Positions 23,001 through 37,800 of a DNA stretch of 64,000 bases are shown here, in pieces. The stretch lies in NCBI GenBank assembly GCA_030062745.1, contig CP099841.1, forward strand, positions 35,096,974 to 35,160,973, read 5' to 3'. Made by a program: the position numbers and the translations under genes. The notes below the pieces were generated by a model that worked only from the letters and a program-made list of their open reading frames with translations, did no database searches and was not told the DNA's origin. This stretch comes from Capitulum mitella (taxonomy: Eukaryota; Arthropoda; Thecostraca; Pollicipedomorpha; Pollicipedidae). How positions within the stretch are numbered: the first letter of the stretch is position 1; each line of letters starts with the position of its first letter.

Positions 23001-26000
23001 TGCCCGGTAACGGCCGGCGTACACAGAGCGGGCTCCGGCGGACCGGCGTGTGACGCGCGGCAAACAGGCAGCGGCCGCTGTCGCCGTCAGACCGGGGGTG
23101 GCAAACAAAATGCAGCGACAGTTGGCGTCCGAACGGACTATTTACAAACAAGGCGCCGCAGTGAGACTGGGTAGAATGACAAACAGGGAAAAGCAAATGT
23201 GTTCGCGAGACCAAAAATGTTCAGCCAGCAGCCAGGTTGGGTTAATACAAAAAACGATTCCGTTTCCTGTTCCACAAATACCTGAATATCAATTCAGTGA
23301 GGCCCTCCGTCGGCTGTTTCCGCTTCATGCCGATGTCGGCAACTCCGCCAATGGGCGCTTCGGAGGCTTTCAAAACAACCCTCACGACAACGGCCTCCCA
23401 GACACTGCGACCGCGGACCGATAAGAGCGCCCGTCCCAGCTGTGCAGTAGGACACGGCCGTCGGCAAACAGCCAAACCTCCACTGCAGTCAGCTCCGCAG
23501 GCCAGAGCACCAATGCCCCGGGACCCCCAGCCCGGGCAACACAGCTACGGAGCTCAGCACATCACCAGAGAACATCCGCCGGGCCGGGCCGGGCCGCGAC
23601 GCCCGGCGCCTCACCTTAGGATGCGCGCCACGTTCGAGATGACGTCCATGTCGGCGGAGAAGAGCGCCAGCACGTTCGAGACTTCGCGGGTGGCTCCCGA
23701 GGACACCAGGCGCGGCAGCGTGCTCTCCACGTTGGCCAGGTTCCTCAGCACGCCCGTCAGCTGGTACAGGGCGTGGCCCGTCTGCTCCGAGACCTTCTTA
23801 CTCTCCAGCTTCTGCGGCAACAGAGTGAGCCCAGTCAGACGGGCAAGGAAGTCAACAGCGGCAACTCTTCCGAACGAGGAAAATAACACTTGCTGAAGAT
23901 ACAAGGTACATGTTTACTACTTCGTAATGTCTAGCTCCCGTGTGGCCTCGATGACGACCATCCGCCGGCCAGAGGAAGCTGTGATTCCCTCTGCTCACTT
24001 TGGCTGTGATGAGCTTCATGTGCAGCACCACCAGGTCCAGGATGCCGAGGTTCATCAGACGGGAGACCAGCGCGGGGTTCATCGTGAGGAACTTCAGCGC
24101 GCCGTAGCTGTAGACGCAGGCCTCGCCGTCGTCCAGAGGACTGCTCCTGCCGACCGTCTCCAGCAGGTGTTCTGGCGGCAGGGTCAGGTCAGGTCAGGTC
24201 AGGTCAGGTCAGGTCAGGAGGGCTGGTCTTGCCCAATGTTTCCAGCAGGTGCTGTGACAGCAGGGTCAAGTCAGGTCAGGATGGCGGGTTCAGCCCATCG
24301 CCTCCAGCAGCTGTTCTGGCAGCGTGTACGACAGCGTGCCATCAAGTCAGGTCAAGTGAGGTCAGGCCAGGTCGGGTCGTGTCCGGTCAGGTCAGGCCGG
24401 GTCGGGTCGGGTCAGGTCAGGTAGGGTCAGGCCAGATCAGGTCAGGTTCAGAAGACTGCTCCTAACGACTATCTCTGCTGGAGAGGATCAAACAACCTGC
24501 AAATGTTCTGGTACATCACATCAGAGCGATGTTAAGTCAGGTCAGGTCAGGTCAGGTCACTTCAGATCGGGTCCGGCCACCTGGCCAGTGGAAACTGTGA
24601 GGCCCCCCATGGTCAGCTGACGTGCCAAAAATGTATGTAAAAATGTCAAAAAATTGCGATGCCCGTTCCATCACACAGCCCTGAACCACTGCGTTCACCG
24701 AACTGTTCAGCCCATGGCCGCTGCCAGGGAACAGCGAGACAGCATACAGCACTCTCAAGTCAATGATCTAGGGAAGGACTGGATGGAGCCTTGTGGAAGC
24801 CGCAACGACATGCAGATGGCCAGGGCTGATAAATGTCCACAAAATGTGCCATCGTGAAACCACTTTAACATAACACTCGCGCGATTACAATGTAAGCGAC
24901 TAATGACACAGTAAAGTGAAAATGCAGCTTCGATGCTTTCCTATTCAATGTTTTTTTTTGTATTCCAGTGCAGTGTCTTTTGATTTACATCGACGACTTA
25001 TGTTCAGGGAATATTCCACCTTTAACGGGGGGTTTGGGCCAAGTTGTGGCTTGCGGTTTAAAATGTACTTAAATTTAATTATTAATTAATTTTGTATAAT
25101 TAATTAATTAATTAATTTAAATTAATTACTATTTAATTACTTTATATCATTATAAAGTATATTATTATGTTATATTATATAAAGTATATTATCATTATAT
25201 TATTATATTATTTAATTACTTAATTTTGTATAACCACAAAACTCCACGTTCACTGAGTTTCGAAGCGATTTCCCCTAATTTTCCTGTGATATTCTCAACT
25301 GCGTCCCACTTTAAACTGCTCTGTGAGGCATCCAGCGGCCGCAGGCCAATGAACGTTTGCAGAAAGTTTGTAATGAGTCATGTCACAGAACGACTGCAGA
25401 ACACAGTTCCAATTAGTTACAGTTTTAATGCTTCCGAACATTATGCTGTAAAGGGGCTGTTAAAAACATAATCAACGACATTCTTCGACGAACCAAATCT
25501 ATTCATAACGTCTAGAACTAGGGTGGTAAAATCCCTTGAAGCCGATTATGATGCGACAAGCTCCGATACCATATCAACACTTACCGAGAACGTTGCCCTC
25601 CAGGAACAGGGCGTCATTCTGATCTTCCTGGGCTACTTTGAAGACAAGCTTGCAGACATTCGTCAGGTTCTTGCCACTAACCTGAAGCTGGAAAAAACAG
25701 TCCAAGCACCGTTGAATATGCTTCTCGCAGCTACAGTACTACAACGTCTCTGACCTCTAGTAAACTTCATCTTAAACGTAACGTTTCTGAATACCAACTC
25801 CACAGAGACTACAACTTTCAATCTGGGTGCGATCTTGCTTTATCCTTTGTTCTCCGCTTTATATTGTACATCCCCACATTATCAGGCCCTGGCTGGCATC
25901 GCAATTTCCGGAACTTTATGAACAGATGTGATATGAGCAGCACAAAGGGTGGTCATTTAGCGGCACTTTACGGTCACTTTAGCGGCATGCAGTAAAACAC

Positions 26001-29000
26001 GTAAGCGGGAGCTTCACGAAGAGCAGCATTCGTCATAATCGATGCGGCCTCAAAACTTCAAATAAATAATTCGAAATCACGTCGCGAAAACGGCTTCTGA
26101 GTGCAGGCTGACGGTGCACAGGGGCCCGCTGCACGTTTTTGCAGCGGGCCCCTGTCTTCCTTATGGACGTGACGTCACTCACCGCCAGGATTGTTCTGGA
26201 TATCTGGACCAGGAGTCGAGGATACTGCCGGTCAACGAACCGGAAGATCGTCTTCAGGGTGGCAATACGATGTGGCGAAATGCGCCCCAGGTGTTTCGTT
26301 TCAGCGAGCAGATCGTACAGATCAACAACAGATACCAGCACCTCCTCGTTCGGAGCACCTGTAACAGACACGGATACTCTGAGCGAACACGATCTGATCG
26401 GGTGGTACCACCCGAGGGACAGAGTGCATTCACGGACTGCAATACGAGATACCTAAAACCACATCGCTGGAACCCACGTTTGGCCTTAACTAGCAGTTAT
26501 ACTATAATAACATCACACAGGGATCTCGCTTGAGTGGAGGTGCTCACTATGACTTGTACGAAAGAATGGTTTTCAAGACGGTTTCGTCCTGAAAGAAGGA
26601 AGATGTACAGTCGGTCCCGTTTTATGGTGCACTGAATGACAAAATCGAGTATTTTTTACATTTCTCGGGCGAAGGACTGAGGACTGCCTGCTTACCTTAA
26701 GACCTTTTGCACTAATGATGAAACTGACTCTGACCCGCCGAAATTCTCATAGAATGCATATTTTTAACCACATGCGATTTGTGAGTGTGATATCAAGACC
26801 AAGACCGCATACGACTACCGCAGGTCTATTCAAACACCATCCACGAGGATGCCGCACCGAAGGATCTAACTCATAGTCTATAACCGCATACATGTAGTTT
26901 CTATTCCACGCACAGCAGTCTAACGAAGCAGACATTCAAACCACTCCCGGACGTGCCTTCTAGGACGCCACGCTAACCACACACCGCGCCCCCATTGTCG
27001 CGGCTCGACGGCAGCTAATTCGCCAGACAGGAGAGGCATTTGCCGCCCGAGAGCGCCCGATACCGTGCAACATCAGACGGCGGCCGTGGCGTGCCGGCGC
27101 CGCCGATTAGCGGCCAGTGTCGGCCGCGTGAGCCGGCCGTCCCGGCTCCCGACGGCGCTCGACCGGGCCGAAACACGTGTGCTCAGCCCGCCTAAGACCC
27201 CCGTCTGGCGTCGGGCGACACGCCGCGTGACATGCCGCCGGCACAGGAGCCGGCTTAGCGCCGCGGCGTCGCGGAATAGGCTGTCATTTGCGGAAGGTCT
27301 CAGTCGGGCGGCTTTCCGGTCAAGGCCGCCATCAGCAGCCGGCGGTGTAACACGTCCGTCGTGAAAATGGAGCAATGGTCATGCGGCCAATTGGCCTACA
27401 TTTGGCTTACAACAAATACGCAGAGCAAAAAGCTAGCGATGTCCCAGCAACACATGAGATTTTCGAGAGGAGGCTGGATTGGTGGTGGACGGGTAGTGTA
27501 TACCTGTAGGACGGAGGTAGACAAGAACCAACAAATCATCCGCGTGAAGAGAGCAAACTTCGCAACTTCTGTCCCATATTACAGGGCCTGCATTCGCCAT
27601 ATTTCCTATCAAACGAGTAACACTGTCGATTGACAGGCAATTAAAGGACTGCGTTATCCCGGAATTTCATCACGCATCACCACAACTCCATCGCTCAGAG
27701 CATGCGCTGATCGATGCCAGCATTCGCACCAATATCAAAAGCGTTATCCATACTCGTCTTCCCAACAGGAACTCAATAGGACAGAATGACTCCAAAACAA
27801 TCAAAAAGTCCATCCTGGTGTGCGTACTGACCGTTAACTTAGCACTGAACCTCAGCGTCAATGCTGAACCAATTTTGTAATGCATTTAGGCGGTCCGTAT
27901 TAGCTAATGGAGCCTTGGGTTTCCAACGGCATGTGAACAGGGAACAGGCTCGAAAGCGTATTACGGGCCGCAAGATAGCATCAGTTTTCACGAAACAAAC
28001 GTAAGCGGGAAACATTCAATATTCATAACACGATCTACGGCTTAGTCATCGAACGCTGTAATGAGCGAATATATTGAGTTTCAGGGAACGAAAGTGCAGA
28101 AGAAAGTACAATGAAAGAATACCAGATAAGCGGAACCCTTAAAATCGCAATGCCGCTTGACTTCGGAAGTTTCAACGGAGGTAAATTGGCATTTTTCTAA
28201 ACCCTTTATGATACGGGTTTGATTACAAGCTTTCTTTTGCAGTGGATAAGTTTCATCACAGAAATGACCGGCATTCTATTATACATTATTTGCAAAACCA
28301 TGTTGTTACTGGTTCAACGTACAAGACAGTGATGCCATAGAGCTTCCGATAAGAGTAAGCTGAGTTGGCATGCGTTGAATGGATGCATCCAATGCATCGT
28401 AGGCATTGGAATGACGCCAAACGCGCGCTGACTGCGTTGACCGCTGAGTGTGCATTCCGATGTGCTTCTGTCATTTAGTATCACACGAGATCGGCAATAA
28501 CATGCCTTCTTCCCGAGCAGATTTTTTAACAGGAAATAGCTTCATCTGCCAAAACTTAAAAAATACTTAACCCGCACTACCGCTGAAAAACTCGCTCATC
28601 AGTCTACAGTCCCAGTGCAAAGAGCACGTATGACATGCTTCACGCCATTCTCTGCGCCAGACTTCTAGATGTGAACAACCTGGTGTGATTCCTCACCGGC
28701 ATTTTGCCTAAGAATTCAGCCGAGCACGTCCAGCAACAAGAAAACTAAAACGACCACGGCGGCTTAGTGACCGACTGCAGCCGTAAACCGAAACAACCAA
28801 CGCGTTTCAACTTTCCTATTTTCCGCTACAAGTTACAATAAGAGGATGATGTTCAATGGTGTCAGCGCAAATCCCACAACTGTGTTTTCCCTTGGGAAGT
28901 TAGAGTGACTTTGACACTCATAAGCGCAATCTGCCGGGCTTCGTCCAACCGACGAGCGATGACCTCACGTCACGGAACAGGTGCACCGACTGGGCAGCAG

Positions 29001-32000
29001 GCCAGCTGGCTACCTCAGGTTACTCAGCACAGGTACGCCAAAGAACACCGTGAAGAGAGCACTCCTACTACACTGCGCACACAAATACACAGACCAACGG
29101 CCTGACACACAGCAGGCAGGAAGGCCATTTCAGGATCATCGGCAAGGGCCCATGGGCACCGTGATGACACGCCGTCCTCCACACACTAATACTGCGAGTG
29201 CCCGCCATCCTGGACATCCAGGCACCACAGCAACACACCGTACTCAGAAGATACAGCGAATCCACGCCGCAATGTACAGAGACATAGCGCGGCCAGTATA
29301 AAGACCGGCCATGCTATTCAGACACAGAGCGCGGTCGCGCCAAACTCACCGTTGTCGGCCAGCTGCGTGAGGCGCGCCAGCAGCACCAGGATCTGCTGCT
29401 CCTGGGAGCGGGCCGGCTCGGCGTCGCCGGCGCCGCTGGCCGCGCTGCCGGGCCGGCTCTCGGAGTAGGCCATGTCGCCGGCCTGCGCCGCCGGCGAGCG
29501 GGGCGAGCTGCTGCGGGCGCGGTGCGCCACCACGGCCCGCCGCAGCGGCTCCCCGTCCGGGTGCAGCCGCGGCCCGCTGCCGGCCGCGTTGCCGGCGGCC
29601 GGCGGCGCGGCCGGCGGCGGCGGCTCGCCCTCGAACGCGTCGTCGGCCACCTGGAGGCGCGGCTGGGCACGCGGCGCGGCGGCCGGCCGCGCGCCCGCCG
29701 CCACCGGGATGCCGCGCTTCTTGCGGAACAGCGACCAGCCGAAGTCGTCGGTCGGCTCGGTCTCGGCCTCGCTCTCGGCCGGCGTGGCGGCGGCTGACGC
29801 GGCGGCCGAGGCGGCCGCCGACGTGGCCTGCGACGCGCGCTGCGAGAACTCGCTGCTCAGCCGCTGGCTGGTCTCCAGGTCGCTGAGGTGCAGGTCGCCC
29901 ACGTCCTCGGGCTGCGACAGCACCAGGTCCAGGTGGCTGGGCGGAGGCCTGGCGGCCGGCTCGGCCGGCGGCCGCAGCGCCTCCACGATGCGCCGCTGCA
30001 CGGTGAGCGGCTCGGGCGGCCGCGCCAGGCCCGGCAGCGCGCCGTGCGCCAGCCGCGGGCTCGTCTCCAGGCTGGGCCGGGTCCGCTCCCGCGGCCCGCT
30101 GTGCGCGTTACGCGTGGACAGGGCGACGGCCATCAGCTCCTCTCCCTCCTCCGGCACTGGAGGGAGGACGCGCCGGAGAACGGTCAGGGTCGGGGAGTGC
30201 GGGACGGACCGCGATAAACGCACAACATCTAGCACATCGGAAGTCGAGCGTAAACTTATTCGTTCCCGTTTTCGTTGCGGCAGAGCAATTAGCGAATCGT
30301 GAGGGACGCTCCAATCGGCTTAATGGAACGCTGATAATTAGTGTCGGTTCCTCTGCGACGTAAGCATCGCCGTTACGATCGTCTGCAAAGTACAGAAAAT
30401 CCTCGAAAAATCGCGTCATCGTAAATCGGAGCATGAGTCATTTTCGACCGCAATAGCCAGTCGGTCCTGGGCCGCCCTTCAGCGCGGCACCAGTGACCAC
30501 CGCCAGCGGCGGTACGACAGCGAGCGACTGACGAGACAGGCACCGTCTGAGCTCCGCCCGCCGCCGCCACTCACGCTTGTCGAGCGAGGCGGCCCGAAAC
30601 TGTCGCCGGCTGACCCGCTCGTGAACGCTGAGCGACGGCAGGTGATGACTACCCTGCCGGCCCACCGCGTCTGAAACGGACACGTGCCGTCAGTTCGGAC
30701 GCCACGGAGCAGCAGACTAGGCCCGGACAGTGTCATCAGCTCCGGCAGCGGTCAGGGAAGACCTCACGGGCGGCGCGAGATGGTGGCGGATATAGTGCAC
30801 CAGTGTCTGCCGCCAGCACCACGGACAGAAATACAGGGGTTGCGTACGCATTTTATCCGGGCCAAACCCACTTCGGGAAAACGTAAACATGTTCGCTTCT
30901 TAGGAACGACTGACACGAATATTCGCGAGAAACTATTTCCTTTTTTCAAATAGGTGATGATCACCGACAGGTCAGTTCCAGATTTCATACGGCGAATCAC
31001 AAGTGCCTGCATGGCTACGGCCGACACGAAGTGTCTTCTAGTACCACGTGATGAAATTCATAGCTCTACATAACGCACTGCAGAACGTGTTACGTTGCGT
31101 TACGGCACGTTTGGCGAAAATGCACGGTCGAAACAGTGTGTAAACAACAAAGGAGCTCAAATTTGGTTTCGTTTAGATTGCTATCAATGTTCTCAGTAGC
31201 AGATACGCATGCAAAAATGGGGCAAAATTGCATCCAGTACCACCATATCTATCACCGTTCCTTGTCTGATACCAGATAAGAATCATAATTTTTGTTTAGA
31301 AATGCGCAAGGCACTATTTTTCGAGGATTCACGAGGGTTACTGAATGCGCTGAACGCGTTTTTGGAGCTGATCGCAATGCAAGATACAACGGTCGGTAAA
31401 TAACTCACATCTAAGCACGCAAACTCAGTACAACTACCGAGCAGCAGAATCCCGTCCCTATGGCTGGTTGGGCGGGTTCCGGCACCTTCCACACGGCTCT
31501 GACGCCAGTGACGCGGCACACAGCGGGGTGCGGCCGGACGGCTGGAGGGGGGTTTACCGCCGCCGCGGGCGACATGTTCACGGCGGCTTTCCGGCGATCG
31601 GCCGCCGCCGTCCGCCGCCGCAGGACGCGCCGGTCGATCGGCGGCCGTCACGCCAGTGTGATGCGGTCAAACAGTGGCCGTCCGCCGACTGTTCGGACCC
31701 GGGACGGTGTGGCGGTGCCAAGCCCGGTACTGAGACCTCAAGCAGTCTGCTGACAGCGCAATACCGCCGAGACTCGAGGGGCGCCTGTAGTGATGCAGAA
31801 TTATCCCAAGCAACTGAGACCTAACATGATGTGATCGCTTGCAGCTAGAATCTGAGCTTTCACAACCTGAAAACTTTGGTGACAACTTACAAGACAAGTT
31901 TTCGAGCGATACTATAGATAGCTCTATCGATATCCGAGACGGAACACTGGCAGCCAGCCAATGACCGGAACATAAACGTGTAATGACGACAGTGACGGTC

Positions 32001-34765
32001 AATACCTACTGTCCAGACCCGAGACGGTGCAGAAATAGCGCTTCGACCTCTGAACACGTCGAGCTGTGTGGCGGGAATGCCTCGGTCATCGAGAACAGCG
32101 ATGGCCAAGGAATGGCAATAGAACGGAACCCGCTGTGCGACAGCCCGATCGTCTGTTATTGGATGCCCGTCTGTTGCCATAGAAACCATGTTGCTGATGT
32201 TGCTGAACGGCAGCAGAACCGGACGTGTCCACACGGCTTTCGCTGAACCAAACAAATAACACTGCCTTACAATACGGGACAGTTATTTGAAGTCCCCTAA
32301 TCATCCGGTAACCACATTAACTTCATCTGTTGCAGAACTTGTACGATCTGGGACGTGATAGTGACGTCTGAACTGTCAAAGACGCTTACTGGTGCTTTTC
32401 ATTCATTCCGGTGAGCCTGACGTACTTCCAACAGTCAATGACGTGAAAGATTTCTGGTACAACTATGACGCCATCCACAACCAGTGTCTGGTACCCCGAC
32501 TTCCTTGGTCAATGTCAGCAACCAATCTCGTGAAAAACTTCTCCATCAGTGGGTTTTAAATAAGCTTGCCAGGTACATTCTTCGACCACAAAACGCCGAG
32601 CTTTACCGACAGATGCCGCTCGTAAACCAGCCGCGCTAATGCAGAGCTAGGGCTAGCTGAGACGACAAATGAAGCACGTCTCTCGGGCAAACTGACATGC
32701 CGGGCAGGCCGTCGTATTCCAGCGACGCTGATGGTCAGTTGGGAGCTGCATAGCCCATGTCGAAGCACACCCCAACGTCTTGATACGACAATGTACGGCT
32801 TCTCGGAGTTCAAGGTCGGCAAAAGATGACCACTGATGCCTGACTGTCTGTAACTGATCGATGCCTGCCTTTGTGTGCACACGTTATGCCGCACAGACCC
32901 GCCCACGACTGGAAGCGAAATTCCACAACGCCGCTGACTTCGTCGTCGAGTTCTGACCCAATTTCACACGCGGAAAATTGGGTAACAGTCGCCTGTTGCT
33001 ACGCAACTGGTGACTGTTTCCACGAGATCCGGTAACGCGCAACGTGTGTAATCGCCACTCTGCCCCCGTGAATTTCTGTCTGGAGGCGCGAGCGACGAAG
33101 ATGGCAGCTCACCAGACGGTTCGGTCCAAGTCGCGTTTATTATATGGTCTCGCCCTCGAAGCACTCACCTGGCAGAGAGGGGAACGTCACTCCCTCTGAG
33201 CCCTCCTGCCGCGGAGAGACGCCCTTGCAGAAGCCCCGCGTGTTGAGCGGCACCAGGCGTATTCCCGACACGGGACGGGAGTCGGTCATGTCGAAACTCA
33301 GGCTGTTCATGCTGCCAACAGAACGGTGTTTGATGAGGACGTCAAGGGTGAGTGCAATGTTGCGATCAGGTCTTTCAAGACAGCGACATAGTCCTTCGTT
33401 TCTCCTGAAGCCAAGAAATGTTTCCTGTGAAGCTAAAGCAGCGGTTTTATGAAGCACAGGGCAGCAGGTGTTCGCGCAGCGTCTAACGTGCGGCTCGGTG
33501 TCTCGGTGTCTGGTCACGAACCGATCAGTGCACGAGCGGCGCCATGTACTCAGAACAGCGGAGAAAAACGCCATTTTCGAGCCCTTTCTTTCCACACACC
33601 GCCAATACAGTCATCATAAATTTTCTCGAGCTACGGGGCGGGCTGTAGTCCTGGTGGCGCCGCCACTGGAACCAGTGATTAATTCTCGCAAGGCCCGGAC
33701 AACCTACCCGACTCACACTGGTAGATTATAGCGCAATGCATGCATTTATAGCTTGCGATGAACTAAGTGGTCACTTGGGTAGGGAAGCAAACTGAAGCAT
33801 TTTTGCGGAAGGGAGGATGGGGGACGAATGATACGCGAATCTGCCATGAATGGCAAAAATAATGTTCCGTATTCAATAGCCTCTGACTATTCCTGTACGT
33901 ATTGATGTAGGTTTCTTAATTCCTTGGTCAGTATTTTACCAGCTCACCAGCGCCTTGCCTTGTCTGCCAGCCATATGCATGTAACAACTGACAACACTTG
34001 GTTGGTGATGGTGCTCAGAGTAATGATTTGCTTTTCCCGGTGTGCATGCGTCATCCACGTCCACGGAAACTTCCCATCCGGAAAACGAAGGCAGATTGTT
34101 GATGCCAAACAAACCATTCCAGTAACTTCATCTTCCGTCAGCCGAGTTTTCCGGTTATAAGTCAGCAGCAAACGAGCCGTGTTTCGACCGTCGCATTCTT
34201 GCGCGATCGTCGGCAACGTCACGGAGACTCCGCCGACAGACGGTTCTAGGCGGGGGCACTGCACCGTCGTCCCCCGGCCTATTTCAGGCTTGCATGCTGA
34301 CCGGCTCTGCGCCTCCCCTCCGGCACATACCGACTGCACCACACCAGGCGTGTTCCAGGAAGCCATGAGTACTATTGGACATAGCATGCCAACGGCTGTT
34401 CCCCCACCTTCCCGGCCAAGCTCAGTGCAGCCTGTCGTACAGGTTAAACGGCGTGAATTAGGGGAAGATGTTAGTATACTGTCAGGAGCTGGCTGTACAT
34501 CGATATGTATCCCAGGCAGTTGGTGGCAGTCCGCAGCCGACAGCCGTCTGCTGCTGTCCCACCAGCCAACAGCAGTCTGCGGCCTTCCAGCCGACATCCA
34601 TCTGCTGCTCTCCCACCAGCCGCCCTGGCCCCAATGGCCCCGTGACGAACACCGGCGATCTAGTTGCCTCCTCCCACCGTCTCACGCCCTCCCTCTCCAC
34701 CAGCCGCTGACGCACTCGATGGAGACAATGATTCCACAGACCGTCGATTGAGGCATTCCACAGAC

Positions 34766-34799
<34 letters not shown>

Positions 34800-34834
34800 C
34801 ATATATACATATATATACACACACATATATATAT

Positions 34835-34892
<58 letters not shown>

Positions 34893-37800
34893 CGTTGGCA
34901 GCCTTCAGAAACTTAGCGGTTCTCACAGCTCCTTGCCAAGTACTCTGGAAAAGTAAAACGAACGTCACATGTGCGGAAACGCACAACACTCAGTCAAGGA
35001 ATGACAAAAAAACAGCCTAGAAATGATGAGTCGCCAAGAGTCAGGGTTGGCCAGGTAGCGTTTTCAGCAAGATGTGAAGGCATACGGTGCAAGGGAGGTA
35101 GTATTTGCCAGGCAGGGCGTTCAGAAGCAAGGCTGTTCCGTAACTGAAGTCGTCTTCCTGCTTCGTTGTGAATCTCAGGGAAGTGATACAGGACATACTG
35201 ACGGGGCGCCACTTTCCAAAATGCTTAATCTTTCCCCCAACGCCCAAAGCGTTAATTTTTGTGAGGCTGGGAATGCAGATTCATTTCCAATGTACAATCA
35301 ACCTCCAGTTTCCCTCTATGTCTGGTCGTGCCTTCTCATGAATCAGTGGCGTGTCAGCGCCGCTGGCCGAAGGTATCGGCTCTCAGCGCCAGATTTCGCC
35401 GCCGCCGTCTGGCGGTGCCGTTCGCCGGCCGCTGACGGTGCCGGCGCCGCTGTGACCAGCTGCGTGTCACGCCTGTCCCCCGGATGACCGGGCCGCCCGG
35501 GCCGGACTGGCACCAATCGGCAGGCGATGGTCGGCGCCAGGCGCTGGCCGCCGCCCCCGGCCCGAACCGAAGTCCCTCGGCGCGGCCCGCGGCCCGCGGC
35601 GCCAGATTGGCCGCCGAACCGAGAACCGACACGCACGGCTCGCAGGCATCGTTCGAAACCCCGGACACAGTCCGTCTCCAGAACTGGGAACAGAACTGCC
35701 TCATTTCCATTGCGGCGGGAAGAAAAGCACGACGGCACGAATGATGTTCGACATCGTCCAGCCCGCAGCCAACACGGTGGCCTAAAAAGAGCCGCAATCG
35801 TGCTGGAAAAAAGAAATAATGAAACCCTGAAACGGTCCTGAACTTCGCCAATTTCTGAACCATAACGTGGTGTTATTGGCAGTTTTTTGAAGAACGATGT
35901 CACGCAACCTTGGCGAACCGAGGCGCCCAGTGACTGACGCCAAGTTTCTGGAACTCGTGCCCTGTGAACTACGTGAAGTCTTCTTAAATGCATAAAACAC
36001 GTCATTCGTCACATCTACAGCATACATGGCGTATCTTTGCTTTTCAGCACTGTCGTATGCTTTAGTTCCAAAAATAAGCCTTGTGGCACCAAGTTTCCCC
36101 GAAACGCTTTTATACCTAATAAGCACCGACGCTAGGAAACTGTACATATTCTCCTCAACCGCACATCGCAATGCAAACACATCAACATTCCGTGCGCCAC
36201 CACCCTGGCAGTCCTCCAGCTGCGCTGGGACCAGTGCGCCAGCCGGCGACTTGCCGCGCCTCGGAAAAAAGCCAGCCGCCGACGGCAGGGCCAAACGGTC
36301 GATAGTGCCCGTTCGGCATGCGTTATTGACGGCGGCGACGTTTTCGGCGGCTCTCCCACGGCTCCGCGGCGGCCGGCGCGGCGTCTGTCGGCGGCCACAG
36401 GTGCTGGCGGTGGCCGCCGGTCGGCGCATACCACGCCCTATCGACCCCAACAGGCCGCGCAAGGTCGGCCACGCCGACCCCCCCCCCCCGGCGCCGACTG
36501 GACGGAGGGGAGGCGGGACGGGCCACCGGCGCCGTCAGGACGGACGTGGAGGGGGGACAGGCCATCGGTGCCGTCAGGACGGACGGGGAGGCGGGACGGG
36601 CCACCGGCGCCGACTGGACGGACGGGGGGGGACAGGCCATCGGTGCCGTCAGGACGGACGGGGAGGCGGGACGGGCCACCGGCGCCGACTGGACGGACGG
36701 GGGGGGGACAGGCCATCGGTGCCGTCAGGACGGACGGGGAGGCGGGACGGGCCATCGGTGCCGTCAGGACGGACGGGGAGGGGGACAGGCCATCGGTGCC
36801 GTCAGGACGGACGGGGAGGCGGGACGGGCCACCGGCGCCGACTGGACGGACAGGCCATCGGTGCCGTCAGGACGGACGGGGAGGCGGGACGGGCCACCGG
36901 CGCCGACTGGACGGACAGGCCATCGGTGCCGTCAGGACGGACGGGGAGGCGGGACGGGCCACCGGCGCCCTCTGGACGGACGGGGAGGGGGGACAGGCCG
37001 CCGTCACCGTCTGGACGGACGGGGAGAGGGACAGGCCGCTGTCGCCGTCTGGACGGACGGGGAGGGGGACAGGCCGTCAGCGCAGTCTGGACGGACGGGG
37101 AGGGGGACAGGCCGCCGTCGCCGTCTGGACGGCCGTGGCAGTCGACCGTTGACTGGCCGGGGAGGGGCCCCCAGAGGCCTCACAGCCATCTTAATGATGT
37201 ATGAAACAGTAGTCTCAAGTGACGCTGAAAGCTGCACGCATTCACAGCAAGTTTGTGGGAAGAGCGCGAACGCCATACCCTTCTCAAAGGCGCTCTAGGC
37301 CCGCAAATACGTTCGCTTTCCTACAATAGCATCATCCGTTACTATTTACCATTACTAATACTAATACTATCTACGTGGCAGAAACAAGGCAGACAGCGTG
37401 CATGATAGCGTAAATAAATGTCACCTTTTGAAAGATAAGTATTGCCATTACGTTTTTCTGTCCCTAATGCACGGCATTATTAAAAGAATGACATGTATTC
37501 TAAAGCAATTTCTCGTTATTTCGCTGAGGCGACAATTTTTCTGACTGAGAAACCACTTAAGAAACATCTTCATGTGACTTACTGAAAGGATCAACATAAA
37601 TGATGTAATGTTTCAGGAGACGCTGGAGTCCGGGAAGATTTTTTGCTTTCGTCTACACATTCCGTGGATCCCAAGCATCGCCACTGGCAGGAAGATGTTC
37701 AACGATATCAGAGAAGAAAAAGCAGAGTTTACTTAACATGAATTTACACTTCACTACACTTATAGCTTATTACTTACACTTATAGCTTGCATTTAATGTA

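Noticed and set aside
25523-25753. 76-codon plus-strand frame
   Set aside because: Antisense shadow of ARMC2 exon 6, whose minus-strand reading has correct splice sites and conserved residues.
34179-34751. 190-codon plus-strand frame
   Set aside because: Contains simple Ser/His/Gln-rich repeats (CCSPTS type) and no motif; neighbours are microsatellite.
35782-36462. 226-codon minus-strand frame in ARMC2 intron 2
   Set aside because: No domain, splice context or conserved motif seen; probably chance in a GC-rich stretch. A protein search could change this.
36026-37298. 392-codon and shorter plus-strand frames
   Set aside because: Mostly the GC-rich minisatellite at 36483-37137; the upstream part has no recognisable motif.
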